Below, piece after piece: positions 50,371 to 59,515 of a stretch of DNA of 64,000 nt. Every line of letters starts with the position of its first letter. Positions within the stretch are counted from its first letter, which is position 1. Source of the DNA: Pseudomonas sp. PDNC002 (GTDB taxonomy: Bacteria > Pseudomonadota > Gammaproteobacteria > Pseudomonadales > Pseudomonadaceae); NCBI RefSeq assembly GCF_016919445.1, contig NZ_CP070356.1:2946001-3010000 (forward strand), in the 5' to 3' direction. The notes beneath the pieces were generated by a model. It was not told where the DNA came from, did not search any database, and saw only the letters and a list, made by a program, of their open reading frames with translations. The translations under genes were made by a program, and so were the position numbers.

Positions 50371-51521
50371 TCGAACTCGCTTGGCGTACGTGACTCACCG
50401 AACCAGGACAGCAGCCGGGCGACGATCTTCTCGCTGGCGTGGCCATCGCCATAGGGGCTGAACACCCGGCTCATCTGCTCGTACACCTCTTCATCGCGCA
50501 GCAGGTGGCTGGCTTCGCTGACGATGCGTCCGGTGTTGGTGCCCACCAGCACCACGGTGCCGCCTTCCAGCACGGCGGGGCGCTCGGTGACGCGGCGCAG
50601 CACCAGCAACGGCTTGCCCAGCGCCGGGGCTTCTTCCTGGATGCCGCCCGAGTCGGTGAGGATGATGTAGGCGCGGTCCATCAGCCAGACGAAGTGCTGG
50701 TAGTCCTGCGGGGCGATCAGGTGGATGTTCGGCTTGTCCGAAAGCAGGCCGTAGACGGCGTTCTGCACTTGCGGATTGAGGTGCACCGGGTAGACGAAAT
50801 CCACGTCGGGAAAGCGCTGCGCCAGTTCCGCGAGGGCCTGGCAGATACGCTCGAAGCCCTTGCCGAAGTTCTCCCGGCGGTGCCCGGTGATCAGCACCAG
50901 GCGGCGGTCGCCGGTGAATTTCGCCAGCGGCGAATCGGCGGCGGGCTTCCAGTTGGTTTCATGCAGGTGCTCGCGCATCCACAGGAGGGCGTCGATCACG
51001 GTGTTGCCGGTGACCTCGATCTGATCGATGTTCACCCCTTCGCGCAGCAGGTTGTCGCGCGAGGCCTTGGTCGGCGGGAAGTGCAGGTCGGCGATCACCG
51101 CGGTGAGGCGGCGGTTGGCCTCTTCCGGCCAGGGCTGGTGGATGTTGCCGGTGCGCAGCCCGGCCTCGACATGGCCGACGGGAATCTGCCGGTGGAAGGC
51201 GGTGAGGGCGGCAATGAAGCTGGTGGTGGTGTCACCGTGGACCAGTACGATGTCCGGGCGGTGGCGATCGTAGCTGTCGTCCAGTTTGCCCATCATCTGC
51301 AGGGACAGGCTGTTGAGCGTCTGTCCCTGGGTCATCACGTCGAGGTCTTCATCGACCTCCAGTTCGAAGGAGTCCAGGACTTGCTGTAGCATCTCGCGGT
51401 GCTGGCCAGTGGAGCAGATGCGTAGCTCGATTTCGGGGGTACGGCGGAGGACGCGCGCAAGCGGCGCCATCTTGATGGCTTCCGGACGAGTGCCGAAAAC
51501 CATGGTGACCTTGTACTTCAT
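50367..51521 (-). CDS. wecB: UDP-N-acetylglucosamine 2-epimerase (non-hydrolysing)
   Basis: The 384-residue cytosolic enzyme interconverts UDP-GlcNAc and UDP-ManNAc. Signatures: VFGTRPEAIKMAPL, STGQHREML, VHGDTTTS, GHVEAGLRTGN, PEEANRR, TGHRRENFG and the loop DSGGIQEEAP. The ATG at 51521 has AAGGAG 6 bases upstream. It is the first gene of the exopolysaccharide operon and would supply UDP-ManNAc to NfrB. No wecC (ManNAc dehydrogenase) gene is nearby, so the sugar probably stays ManNAc. Confidence 0.94.
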   Translation of the reverse strand: MKYKVTMVFGTRPEAIKMAPLARVLRRTPEIELRICSTGQHREMLQQVLDSFELEVDEDLDVMTQGQTLNSLSLQMMGKLDDSYDRHRPDIVLVHGDTTTSFIAALTAFHRQIPVGHVEAGLRTGNIHQPWPEEANRRLTAVIADLHFPPTKASRDNLLREGVNIDQIEVTGNTVIDALLWMREHLHETNWKPAADSPLAKFTGDRRLVLITGHRRENFGKGFERICQALAELAQRFPDVDFVYPVHLNPQVQNAVYGLLSDKPNIHLIAPQDYQHFVWLMDRAYIILTDSGGIQEEAPALGKPLLVLRRVTERPAVLEGGTVVLVGTNTGRIVSEASHLLRDEEVYEQMSRVFSPYGDGHASEKIVARLLSWFGESRTPSEFE

Positions 51522-51612
51522 CAATTGCTCCTTGGGCGTACCCCTGTGGGGCCGCCTTCGGTTTTTCGTGTGGGATTTTTCCAAGGGGAATGAAAGTCGC
51601 TCCACTCCGGGC

Positions 51613-51663
51613 TGTCCAGCCCGAACTGGACATCCTTGTGATACAGGTCAGCTATATTGACCT
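51613..51663. promoter_or_regulatory. Two palindromes in the wecB/LysR divergent promoter region
   Basis: 51613-51632 is TGTCCAG, 6 bases, CTGGACA. 51645-51663 is AGGTCA, 7 bases, TGACCT; its core GTCAGCTATATTGAC resembles the FleQ box (remembered as GTCAATAAATTGAC) but is one base longer. They lie 92-142 bases before wecB and 114-164 before the LysR gene. Confidence 0.5.
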
Positions 51664-51776
51664 TTTTGCGGGTTTCTCGACGAAGGGCAAAGCCGCGTCG
51701 TCATTGGGCTGGCGCCGGTTTGCCGGCAACCGGAAGAAAAACTGTTGATGAATTTTTCGAGAGGCGGAGCGAGCCA

Positions 51777-52628
51777 ATGCTGAGCGCGGAACTGAAGGCG
51801 TTCTACCGGGTGGCGAAGCTGGGCAGCATCACCCAGGCGGCGAAGAAACTCGGCCTCAGCCAGCCAACCGTGACGACCCAGATCCGCAACCTGGAAAGCC
51901 AGTACGCGGTGGAGCTGTTCTATCGCGGCGGCCGCCGACTGACTCTGAGTGACGAGGGCGTGCGCTTGCTGCCAATGGTCGAGGCTCTGTTGCAGCAGGA
52001 AGCCGATATCGAGTTCTACCTGCGCAATTGTGGGCAGATGCAGGGTGCCTTGCGCATCGGCGCCACCTCTCCTTATTACGTGCTCGGGCTGATCAAGGCC
52101 TTTCGCGAACGCTTCCCGCAGATCGAAGTGTCGGTGGAGATCGGCAACTCGCAGCAGGTGCTCGAATCGCTCATCGAATGCCGGGTCGACCTGGCGGCCT
52201 CGTCGCAGCAGGTGGAAGACGCGCGCCTGACCCGCGTGGTGCTGGGCAGCGATCCGCTGGTCCTGGCGGTGCACCGCAGCCATCCATTGGCGGCCTTGCA
52301 GTCCGTCAGCCTGGCTGACCTGCGCCAGCATTGCCTGCTGATGCGCGAGGCGGGTTCCACCACGCGCCAACTGACCGAGGCGATGTTGCAGCAGGCGGGA
52401 GTGACGCCAGCCTCGATGCTGGAGATCGGCAGCCGCGAATCGATCCGCGAGGCGGTGATCCGCAATCTGGGGGTGAGCATCATTGCCCGCCAGGAAGTGC
52501 CGGATAACCCGCAGTTGTGCGTGCTGGAGATCAAGGGCGCGAGCCTGATCGACGAGTATCTGTACTGCCTGAAGGATCGGCGGCAGGCGCGGTTGCCGAG
52601 TGCTTTCCTGGCGTTGGCGCAGTCGTAA
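51777..52628 (+). CDS. LysR-family regulator of the putative aminophosphonate cluster
   Basis: The 283-residue protein has the helix-turn-helix ELKAFYRVAKLGSITQAAKKLGLSQPTVTTQIRNLES and a substrate-binding domain. The ATG at 51777 follows GGAG by 7 bases; an upstream in-frame start has no support. LysR regulators of this type commonly accompany 2-aminoethylphosphonate genes, and this one precedes the importer on the same strand, with 363 bases and repeat DNA between. It is also divergent from wecB, so control of the glycan operon cannot be excluded. Confidence 0.84.
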   Translation: MLSAELKAFYRVAKLGSITQAAKKLGLSQPTVTTQIRNLESQYAVELFYRGGRRLTLSDEGVRLLPMVEALLQQEADIEFYLRNCGQMQGALRIGATSPYYVLGLIKAFRERFPQIEVSVEIGNSQQVLESLIECRVDLAASSQQVEDARLTRVVLGSDPLVLAVHRSHPLAALQSVSLADLRQHCLLMREAGSTTRQLTEAMLQQAGVTPASMLEIGSRESIREAVIRNLGVSIIARQEVPDNPQLCVLEIKGASLIDEYLYCLKDRRQARLPSAFLALAQS

Positions 52629-52991
52629 AGACCGCTCCCTGTAGGAGCGGACCTTGTCCGCGATCCGTCGGCAGGGCCGACGCCTGCGCTGATTGCGCTG
52701 CTTGCAATCAGGTATTTCAGCGCGCGTCGGCGTGCGCGGGCGTTTCTGTGGAAGTCGTCTAAGCGTGGAGCCAGAGCGCGGTGCATGCTTTTCCTGGAGG
52801 GGCGTCAGGGCGAACCGCTCAACTCCGGCTCTTCGCAAAATTTTTTCCCCTCATACCAAAATCTGCCTATGGATCTATCGGTGCACTTGGCCTCTTCGCA
52901 ATAGTGCCGTCGCAATCCATCCCTAGCATGGACCTCGTCTCTTCACGCGGCAGCCCTCGCGGCGTGAATCACAAGAACACGAGGTACCGCC
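52629..52991. other. Intergenic region upstream of the ABC importer: REP element and a direct repeat
   Basis: 52642-52665 is a GTAGGAGCGGACCTTGTCCG-type REP. CTCTTCGCAA occurs at 52829-52838 and again at 52892-52901, 63 bases apart, in an AT-richer stretch that probably holds the importer promoter. No gene was seen. Confidence 0.55.
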
Positions 52992-54047
52992 ATGCATCCC
53001 ACCATCGCCGGCACGCCGCTCAGCGTGCGCCACATCCGCAAGCGCTTCGGCCAGTTCGTCGCTCTCGACGGCGTGTCGCTGGACGTCAAGGCCGGTGAAC
53101 TGGTCTGCCTGCTCGGCCCCTCCGGTTGCGGCAAGACCACGCTGCTGCGCTGCATCGCCGGCCTGGAGCAACAGGACGACGGCAGCCTGCACCTCGGCGA
53201 GCGCGATGTGTCGAACCTGCCGCCGCAGGCGCGGGACTACGGCATCCTGTTCCAGTCCTACGCGCTGTTCCCCAACCTCACGGTGGAACAGAACATTTCC
53301 TACGGGCTGACCAACGCGAGCAAGGAAGAAGCCCGCCGCCGCGTCGCCGAGATGCTCGAACTGGTCGGCCTGACCGGCAGCGAGAAGAAGTACCCCGGCC
53401 AGCTCTCCGGCGGCCAGCAGCAGCGCGTCGCCATGGCCCGCGCGCTGGCGCCGAGCCCGTCGCTGCTGCTGCTCGACGAGCCGATGTCGGCGCTCGACGC
53501 CCGTGTCCGCGAACACCTGTGCGGCGAGCTGCGCCAACTGCAGAAGAGCCTGGGCATCACCACCGTCATGGTGACCCACAACCAGGACGAGGCCATGCTG
53601 ATGGCCGATCGCATCGCGGTGATGAACCACGGGCGCATCGAGCAGTACGGCACCGCCCAGGAGATCTACAGCACCCCGAGCACGCCCTTCGTCGCCGAGT
53701 TCGTCGGCCAGGGCAACTGGCTGCCCTTCGAGCGCGGCAGCGATGGCCATGCCCGCGTCGGCAGCCTCAACCTGCGCCTGCACAGCCAGGCGCAAAGCGC
53801 CTCGGGCCGGCTGTTCTGCCGCCCGGAAGCAATCAGCGTGAACCCGGCGGTGCACCAGGAAAACCTGTTCCGCGCGCAGATCCGCGAGATCACCTTCCTC
53901 GGCAACCGCTGCCGCATGAGCTTCGAGCTGGAACAACTGCCGGGCCATGCGCTGCTCGCCGAGCTGGCGCCCGAGGACATGCCGCGCCTGGGCACTCCGG
54001 ATATCTGGGTGTCGTTGCCGCCGCGCAGCCTGCAGGTGTTCGCCTGA
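52992..54047 (+). CDS. Putative 2-aminoethylphosphonate ABC transporter, ATP-binding protein (PhnT2-like)
   Basis: The 351-residue ATPase of the spermidine/Fe(III) (PotA/FbpC) class has Walker [10 protein letters not shown], signature [15 protein letters not shown], Walker B LLLLDEP followed by MSALDAR, and a C-terminal TOBE-like regulatory domain from about residue 250. It energises the fused permease encoded next. The ATG at 52992 follows GAGG. Assignment to aminophosphonate uptake comes from the set of neighbours and is not proven; iron or polyamine uptake are the alternatives. Confidence 0.75.
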   Translation: MHPTIAGTPLSVRHIRKRFGQFVALDGVSLDVKAGELVCLLGPSGCGKTTLLRCIAGLEQQDDGSLHLGERDVSNLPPQARDYGILFQSYALFPNLTVEQNISYGLTNASKEEARRRVAEMLELVGLTGSEKKYPGQLSGGQQQRVAMARALAPSPSLLLLDEPMSALDARVREHLCGELRQLQKSLGITTVMVTHNQDEAMLMADRIAVMNHGRIEQYGTAQEIYSTPSTPFVAEFVGQGNWLPFERGSDGHARVGSLNLRLHSQAQSASGRLFCRPEAISVNPAVHQENLFRAQIREITFLGNRCRMSFELEQLPGHALLAELAPEDMPRLGTPDIWVSLPPRSLQVFA

Positions 54048-54048
54048 G

Positions 54049-55764
54049 ATGGAAGCCGTGGTGAAGCACAGCCCGACGCTGTCCGTCGGCAAGGTTCGCG
54101 GCGATCTGGGGGATCGCCTGTTCGTCCGTGGCGGCAAGTACCTGCTGCTGCTCCTGCTGACCCTCGCGGTGCTGATGCCGCTGCTGGCCATCTTCTGGCG
54201 CGGCTTCAGCGGCGAAGCGGGGCAGGGCGGCGGTCTGGCCGCCATGGGCGAGCTGCTGCGCAGCGACAACTTCCACTGGCTGCTGGGCAACAGCCTGAAG
54301 GTCTCGGTGAGCGTGGCTTGCATCGTCGTGCCGGCGGCCTACCTGTTCGCCTACGCCCTGCAACGCACGCTGATCCCGGCCAAGGGCCTGTGGCGCGGGA
54401 TTTCCCTGCTGCCGCTGCTGGCGCCGTCGATGCTGCCGGGCATCGCGCTGATCTACCTGTTCGGCAACCAGGGCCTGCTGCGCCACCTGCTGCCGGACAA
54501 CATCTACGGCTTCTGGGGCATCGTTCTCGGTGAGGCGATCTACACCTTTCCCCATGCGCTGATGATTCTGCTGTCGGCACTGTCACTGGCCGATGCGCGC
54601 CTGTTCGACGCCGCCTCCAGCATGGGCGCCGGCCCGTGGAAAGCCTTCCGCAGTATCACCTGGCCCGCCTCGCGGCAGGGTGTGTTCGCTGCCTTCTGCC
54701 TGGTGTTCACCCTGACCATCACCGACTTCGGCGTGCCGGTCGTGGTGGGCGGCGATTACCAGGTGCTGGCGCTGGAAGCCTACAAGGCGGTGGTCGGCCA
54801 GCAGCAGTTCGGCCGTGGCGCGCAGATCGGCATGATCCTCCTGCTGCCGGCGCTGCTCAGTTTCGCCGTGGATACCTGGCTGCGCCGTCGCCAGGGTGAT
54901 GCCATGAGCGGCCGCGCGCAGGTCTATCACCCGAAACCCTCGCGTCGCCGCGATGCCGCCTTCCTCGCCATCGTCGTGCTGATCAGCACGGTGTTGCTGG
55001 GCGTGCTGGGCATGGCCGTGTACTCCTCGCTGGTGAAGTTCTGGCCCTATAACCTTTCGCTGTCGCTGAACCACTACGACTTCAACACCACTGCCGGCGG
55101 TGGCTGGCTGGCCTACCGCAACAGCCTGACCATGGCTGTGTGTACCGCGCTCATCGGCAGCGCGCTGATCTTCACCGGCGCCTACCTGATCGAGAAGACC
55201 CGCGAGCAGCGCTGGCTGAGCCAACTGCTGCGCATGCTGTGCTTCGTGCCGATGGCCGTGCCGGGCCTCGTGCTGGGCCTGGGCTACGTGTTCTTCTTCA
55301 ACCTACCGGGCAACCCGCTGCACGTGTTCTACGGCAGCATGGCGCTGCTGGTGGTGTGCACCATTGCCCACTACCTGACCACCGCGCAGATGACCGCCAC
55401 CGCCGCGCTGCGCCAGCTCGACGGCGAGTTCGAGGCTGCCGCGCTGTCGCTGAAGATGCCGCTGTGGCGCCACTACCTGCGCGTCACCGTGCCGATCTGC
55501 CTGCCGGCGCTGCTGGACATCACCCGCTACCTGTTCGTCTCGGCGATGACCACGGTCTCGGCGGCGATCTTCCTCTACAACCCGGACACCATCCTCGCCG
55601 CCGTCGCCGTGCTGAACATGGACGACTCCGGCAACGTCGGCGGCGCCGCCGCCATGTCCACCCTGATCCTGCTCACCTCCGCGGCCGTGTCGCTGCTGCT
55701 GGCCGGCGCCTCGCGCGGCCTGCTGCGCCGTTCCCAGGCCTGGAGGAGGGGCGCGAACCCGTAA
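54049..55764 (+). CDS. Putative 2-aminoethylphosphonate ABC transporter, fused permease (PhnU2-like)
   Basis: The 571-residue protein has about 12 membrane helices in two BPD_transp_1 halves. EAA-type loops are DAASSMGAGPWKAFRSITWP in the first half and EAAALSLKMPLWRHYLRVTVP in the second. Such fused permeases form the whole channel as a single chain. Start ATG 54049 lies one base after the ATPase stop (TGAGATG). Resembles the FbpB/PhnU2 class. Confidence 0.77.
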   Translation: MEAVVKHSPTLSVGKVRGDLGDRLFVRGGKYLLLLLLTLAVLMPLLAIFWRGFSGEAGQGGGLAAMGELLRSDNFHWLLGNSLKVSVSVACIVVPAAYLFAYALQRTLIPAKGLWRGISLLPLLAPSMLPGIALIYLFGNQGLLRHLLPDNIYGFWGIVLGEAIYTFPHALMILLSALSLADARLFDAASSMGAGPWKAFRSITWPASRQGVFAAFCLVFTLTITDFGVPVVVGGDYQVLALEAYKAVVGQQQFGRGAQIGMILLLPALLSFAVDTWLRRRQGDAMSGRAQVYHPKPSRRRDAAFLAIVVLISTVLLGVLGMAVYSSLVKFWPYNLSLSLNHYDFNTTAGGGWLAYRNSLTMAVCTALIGSALIFTGAYLIEKTREQRWLSQLLRMLCFVPMAVPGLVLGLGYVFFFNLPGNPLHVFYGSMALLVVCTIAHYLTTAQMTATAALRQLDGEFEAAALSLKMPLWRHYLRVTVPICLPALLDITRYLFVSAMTTVSAAIFLYNPDTILAAVAVLNMDDSGNVGGAAAMSTLILLTSAAVSLLLAGASRGLLRRSQAWRRGANP

Positions 55765-55858
55765 CACCGCTGGACGCTGTCGCCCCCGTTTCGGCGAGGG
55801 CTCAACCCCTGACAACACCCGCCCCGCGCGGGGAAAAAACACTGCCAAGGAGCTCCAC

Positions 55859-56884
55859 ATGTTCAAACGTCTTGCCCTCGCCGCCGCCGTGGTTGCCGGT
55901 TTCGCCGCACAGGTCCACGCCGCCGACACCGAACTGACCGTCTACACCGCCCTGGAACCGGAACAGCTGACCGCCTACAAGCAGGCCTTCGAAGCCGAGA
56001 ACCCGGACATCAAGATCAAGTGGGTGCGTGATTCCACCGGCATCGTCACGGCCAAGCTGCTGGCCGAGAAGGACCGCCCGCAGGCCGACGCCGTCTGGGG
56101 CCTGGCCGCTTCCAGCCTGGCCATCCTCGACCAGCAGGGCATGCTGGAGAAATACGCGCCCAAGCACCTGGACGCCATCGGCAAGAACTACCGCGACCCG
56201 GCGAACCCGCCGGCGTGGGTCGGCATGGACGTCTGGGCCGCGACCATCTGCTTCAACACCGTCGAGGCCGAGAAGCTGGGCCTGGAGAAGCCGGTGAGCT
56301 GGCAGGACCTGACCAAGCCCGAGTACAAGGGCAAGATCGTCATGCCGAACCCGGCGTCCTCCGGCACCGGCTTCCTCGACGTTTCCGCCTGGCTGCAGAC
56401 CTTCGGCGAGAAGCAGGGTTGGGCCTACATGGACGCCCTGCACGAGAACATCGGCCAGTACGTCCACTCCGGCTCCAAGCCGTGCAAGCTGGCCGCCGCT
56501 GGTGAATTCCCGATCGGCATCTCCTTCGAGTACCCGGCCGTGCAGCTCAAGCGCCAGGGCGCGCCGCTGGACATCGTCCTGCCGAAGGAAGGCCTGGGCT
56601 GGGAAATCGAAGCCACCGGCATCGTCAAGGGCACCCAGCATGAAGCCGCTGCGAAGAAACTCGCCGACTTCTCCGCCAGCCCGAAAGCCATGGAGCTGTA
56701 CAAGGAAAACTTCGCCGTGCTGGCCCAGCCGGGCATCGCCAAGCCGCAGACCGAACTGCCGGCCGACTACGAGCAGCGCCTGATCAAGAACGACTTCGCC
56801 TGGGCCTCGAAGAACCGCGACGAGATCCTCGCCGAGTGGCGCAAGCGCTATGACGGCAAGTCGGAGAAAGTGGCGCAGAAGTAA
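55859..56884 (+). CDS. Putative 2-aminoethylphosphonate ABC transporter, periplasmic binding protein (PhnS2-like)
   Basis: The 341-residue protein has a signal peptide (1-21, ending AAQVHA-like) and then a family 1/6 solute-binding fold (ELTVYTALEPEQLTAYKQAFE, SSGTGFLDVSAW, GISFEYPAVQLKRQGAPLDIVLP). It lacks the paired C-terminal tyrosines of ferric-binding proteins, which supports a non-iron ligand. AAGGAG precedes the ATG. Ligand assignment rests on neighbours: FAD amine oxidase downstream and LysR upstream. Confidence 0.76.
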   Translation: MFKRLALAAAVVAGFAAQVHAADTELTVYTALEPEQLTAYKQAFEAENPDIKIKWVRDSTGIVTAKLLAEKDRPQADAVWGLAASSLAILDQQGMLEKYAPKHLDAIGKNYRDPANPPAWVGMDVWAATICFNTVEAEKLGLEKPVSWQDLTKPEYKGKIVMPNPASSGTGFLDVSAWLQTFGEKQGWAYMDALHENIGQYVHSGSKPCKLAAAGEFPIGISFEYPAVQLKRQGAPLDIVLPKEGLGWEIEATGIVKGTQHEAAAKKLADFSASPKAMELYKENFAVLAQPGIAKPQTELPADYEQRLIKNDFAWASKNRDEILAEWRKRYDGKSEKVAQK

Positions 56885-56900
56885 GGTTTGACGCCGATGG

Positions 56901-57063
56901 CTCCCTCTCCCCAACCCTCTCCCTGAAGGGAGAGGGGGCTGTTCGGTGTGTTGGTTCGGTTTCAGCGTCTGCCTGTGCCTTTGATGGTTTCAGGATGACC
57001 TCAGGGTTTCTCTTCGCAGAGGAGAGCTCCCTCTCCCTTCAGGGAGAGGGCGGGGGAGAGGGG
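56901..57063. repeat. CCCTCTCCC/GGGAGAGGG palindromic element (copy 4)
   Basis: Two CTCCCTCTCCC...GGGAGAGGG units flank about 75 bases. It fills the gap between the binding protein and the FAD oxidoreductase, so the latter may be transcribed only by read-through or from within this element. Confidence 0.72.
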
Positions 57064-57089
57064 CTCTTCGCCACGCAGGAAATACCCCC

Positions 57090-58220
57090 ATGACCCACAC
57101 CCACTGCGACGTCGCCATCGTCGGCGCCGGTATCCTCGGCCTTTCCCACGCCTACGCCGCCGCCCGCCGCGGGCTGTCCGTGCGCGTCTTCGAGCGCACC
57201 GCCACGCCGCTGGGCGCCTCGGTGCGCAACTTCGGTCAGGCGCTGGTCACCGGTCAGCCGCCGGGCGTGATGTCGGACCTGGCACGGGCCAGCCGGGCGA
57301 TCTGGGCGCAATGGGCGGAAGGCGCGGGTTTTTCCCTGCGCCGCAACGGCTCGCTACTGTTCGCCCGCACCGAGGCCGAGGAGGCGCTGTTGGAAGCCTT
57401 CTGCGCGGGTCGCGCCAAGGAGCTGGATTACCGCGTGGGCCTGCTGCGCGGCAGTGAACTGAACGACCTCTACCAGGGCCAGTTCCGCCATCACCGCGCC
57501 GCGCTGCTGGGCTTCGACGACCAGCAGCTGTACTCCCGCGAAGCGCTGCCAAGCCTGATCGATTACCTGCGCCACGAGCACGGCGTGCAGTTCCATTTCT
57601 CCACCCTGGTGCGTGATGTCGATACCGGCGTGCTGCGCACCACGGCGGGCAGCTTCACCGCCGGGCAGGTGATCGTCTGCTCCGGCCACGATTACCAGAC
57701 CTTGCTGGCCGAGGTGATCGCCCCGCTGGAGCCGCAGGTGTGTCGCTTGCAGATGCTTCGCGCCCGCCCGCAACGGGATTTCGGCTTGGCCCACGCGGTG
57801 CTGACCGGGCTGAGCTGCGTGCATTACGGCGCCTTCGCCGACCTGCCCGAAGCCCAGGCCATCCATGAACAGATCCGCCGCGAAACCCCCGAGCTGGAAG
57901 CCAACGGCATCCACCTGCTGATCAGCCCGACGCCCCATGGTGAGCTGATCATCGGCGACTCCCACCATTACGGCGGCGACGCCGCGCCGTTCAATGCTGA
58001 GGCTGTGGACAGACTCATGCTGGAGCTGGCCGAAGACACCCTGGGCATGCGCGTGGAGGTGGTCGAGCGCTGGCAGGGCGTCTACGGTTCGCGCGGTCCG
58101 GGGCCTTTCTCCGTGCTGCAGGCCGCCGACGGCATCACTGCCGTGCTGATGCATACCGGCGTGGGCATGAGTGTCGGTCCGGCGCTGGGCGAGCGCACCG
58201 TGGCGGCGCTGTTCGGCTGA
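57090..58220 (+). CDS. FAD-dependent amine oxidase of the phosphonate-associated DAO family
   Basis: The 376-residue protein has the FAD-binding GAGILGLSHAYAAARRGLSVRVFER at the N-terminus (GxGxxG...E) and a DAO fold; the end has the second FAD contact region (HTGVGMSVGPALGERTVAALF). It matches the group described as TIGR03364, which is found next to phosphonate transport genes and phosphonatase-like hydrolases and oxidises aminophosphonates related to 2-aminoethylphosphonate. No hydrolase gene follows here. AGGAAA precedes the ATG. Confidence 0.75.
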   Translation: MTHTHCDVAIVGAGILGLSHAYAAARRGLSVRVFERTATPLGASVRNFGQALVTGQPPGVMSDLARASRAIWAQWAEGAGFSLRRNGSLLFARTEAEEALLEAFCAGRAKELDYRVGLLRGSELNDLYQGQFRHHRAALLGFDDQQLYSREALPSLIDYLRHEHGVQFHFSTLVRDVDTGVLRTTAGSFTAGQVIVCSGHDYQTLLAEVIAPLEPQVCRLQMLRARPQRDFGLAHAVLTGLSCVHYGAFADLPEAQAIHEQIRRETPELEANGIHLLISPTPHGELIIGDSHHYGGDAAPFNAEAVDRLMLELAEDTLGMRVEVVERWQGVYGSRGPGPFSVLQAADGITAVLMHTGVGMSVGPALGERTVAALFG

Positions 58221-58282
58221 CACGTGGCTGTCATCTGCCGTTCATTGGACTCTGCTAACACCGAAGAGCCGATGCGGCTTTC

Positions 58283-58350
58283 GTAGGGCGCATGAAGCGG
58301 AACGCTTCATCCGCCATGGCGGATGACCGCAAGCGGTCATTCGCCCTACG
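58283..58350. repeat. GTAGGGCG/CGCCCTAC palindromic element
   Basis: A 68-base imperfect palindrome: GTAGGGCG and CGCCCTAC at the ends, with internal GAAGCGG/CCGC arms around GGCGGATGACCGC. The related copy is at 24207-24282. Confidence 0.75.
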
Positions 58351-58377
58351 TCAGACATTCAGGTTCAGCGGAGCCCC

Positions 58378-59400
58378 ATGAACCACAGCATCGTCCAGAG
58401 CCATCAGGATTCCGACCTGTTCGGCCTGCTCTACGGCTTCAGCTTTCGCCCCGGCCAGCCCGGCCTGGAAATCGACTCGCCCACCGCGCTCCAGCGCCTG
58501 CAGGAGCCGCGCGCGTCGGACGAGTTTCTCTGGCTGCACCTGAACCTGGCGCACGCGGCCTGCGAGCGCTGGATGAAGTCGCACCTGGAACTGCCCGACT
58601 ACTTCTTCGAGACGCTGCGCGAAGGCTCGCGCTCGACCCGTATCGAACAGGTGGACGGCGCGCTGCTGGCAGTGGTCAACGACGTGGTCTTCGACTTCAG
58701 TAGCCGGGTGTCCTCCGACGTGGCGACACTCTGGGTCTGCGCCCGTGGCCGCCTGCTGGTGACCGCCCGCGCGCAGCCGCTGCGCTCGGTGGATACGCTG
58801 CGTTCTTCGGTGAAGCGCGGCGAGAGCTTCCACTCACCGCTGGAGCTGCTGGTGCACTTGCTGCGTGACCAGGGCGACATCCTTACCCGCATCGTCCGTG
58901 AGACCAGCATCAGCGTGGACCGCATCGAGGACCAACTGCTGTCCTCGCGCCTGTCCGACAACCGCGCCGACCTGGGTGCCATGCGCCGCGTGCTGGTGCG
59001 CCTGCAACGCCTGCTGGCGCTGGAGCCGGGCTCGTTGATGCGCCTGCTCAACCGTCCGCCTGTGTGGCTGAAGGACGACGACGTGCGTGTACTGCGTGAG
59101 GCCACCGAAGAATTCTCCCTGGTGATCAACGACCTCACCGCCCTGGGTGAGCGCATCAAGCTGCTGCAGGAAGAGATCGCCGCGAAGATCAACGAGCAGA
59201 GCAACCGCACGCTGTTCACCCTCACCGTGGTCACGGTGCTGGCGCTGCCAATCAACATCATCGCCGGCTTCTTCGGCATGAACGTCGGTGGCATTCCCTT
59301 CTCCAGCGACCCGGAAGGGTTCTGGATTCTCGTCGTGCTGGTGGCCAGCTTCACCGGCCTGGCCGGGCGTTGGGCGTTTCGCAAGCGAGATGATTATTGA
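58378..59400 (+). CDS. CorA/ZntB-family divalent metal transporter
   Basis: The 340-residue protein has a long cytoplasmic alpha/beta funnel followed by two C-terminal membrane helices with the selectivity motif GMN at residues 300-302 (AGFFGMNVGG). It resembles zinc transporter ZntB more than CorA because of GMN followed by VGGIPF and the C-terminal FRKRDD. Mg, Zn, Co or Ni could be the substrate. It is the second Mg/Zn-type channel in the window besides MgtE. Confidence 0.85.
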   Translation: MNHSIVQSHQDSDLFGLLYGFSFRPGQPGLEIDSPTALQRLQEPRASDEFLWLHLNLAHAACERWMKSHLELPDYFFETLREGSRSTRIEQVDGALLAVVNDVVFDFSSRVSSDVATLWVCARGRLLVTARAQPLRSVDTLRSSVKRGESFHSPLELLVHLLRDQGDILTRIVRETSISVDRIEDQLLSSRLSDNRADLGAMRRVLVRLQRLLALEPGSLMRLLNRPPVWLKDDDVRVLREATEEFSLVINDLTALGERIKLLQEEIAAKINEQSNRTLFTLTVVTVLALPINIIAGFFGMNVGGIPFSSDPEGFWILVVLVASFTGLAGRWAFRKRDDY

Positions 59401-59515
59401 AGCGCCGGTGCCGATGCCATTCCGGCCTGACTGACAGACAGCAGGCAATGGCTGTCACCAGCCTGACACCGACCAGCCCTAGGCTGGAGGCAAAGAACCA
59501 GCGCGAGGCCTCGCC

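Noticed and set aside
48229-50454. 741-residue open frame on the plus strand opposite nfrB and wecB
   Set aside because: It is a shadow of the high-GC genes on the other strand. It spans two real genes and has no recognisable domain or start signal.
52992-56884. Ferric-iron (FbpABC) transporter
   Set aside because: The ATPase and fused permease are of the same broad class, but the binding protein lacks the paired tyrosine iron ligands and the neighbours point to aminophosphonates. Not fully excluded.
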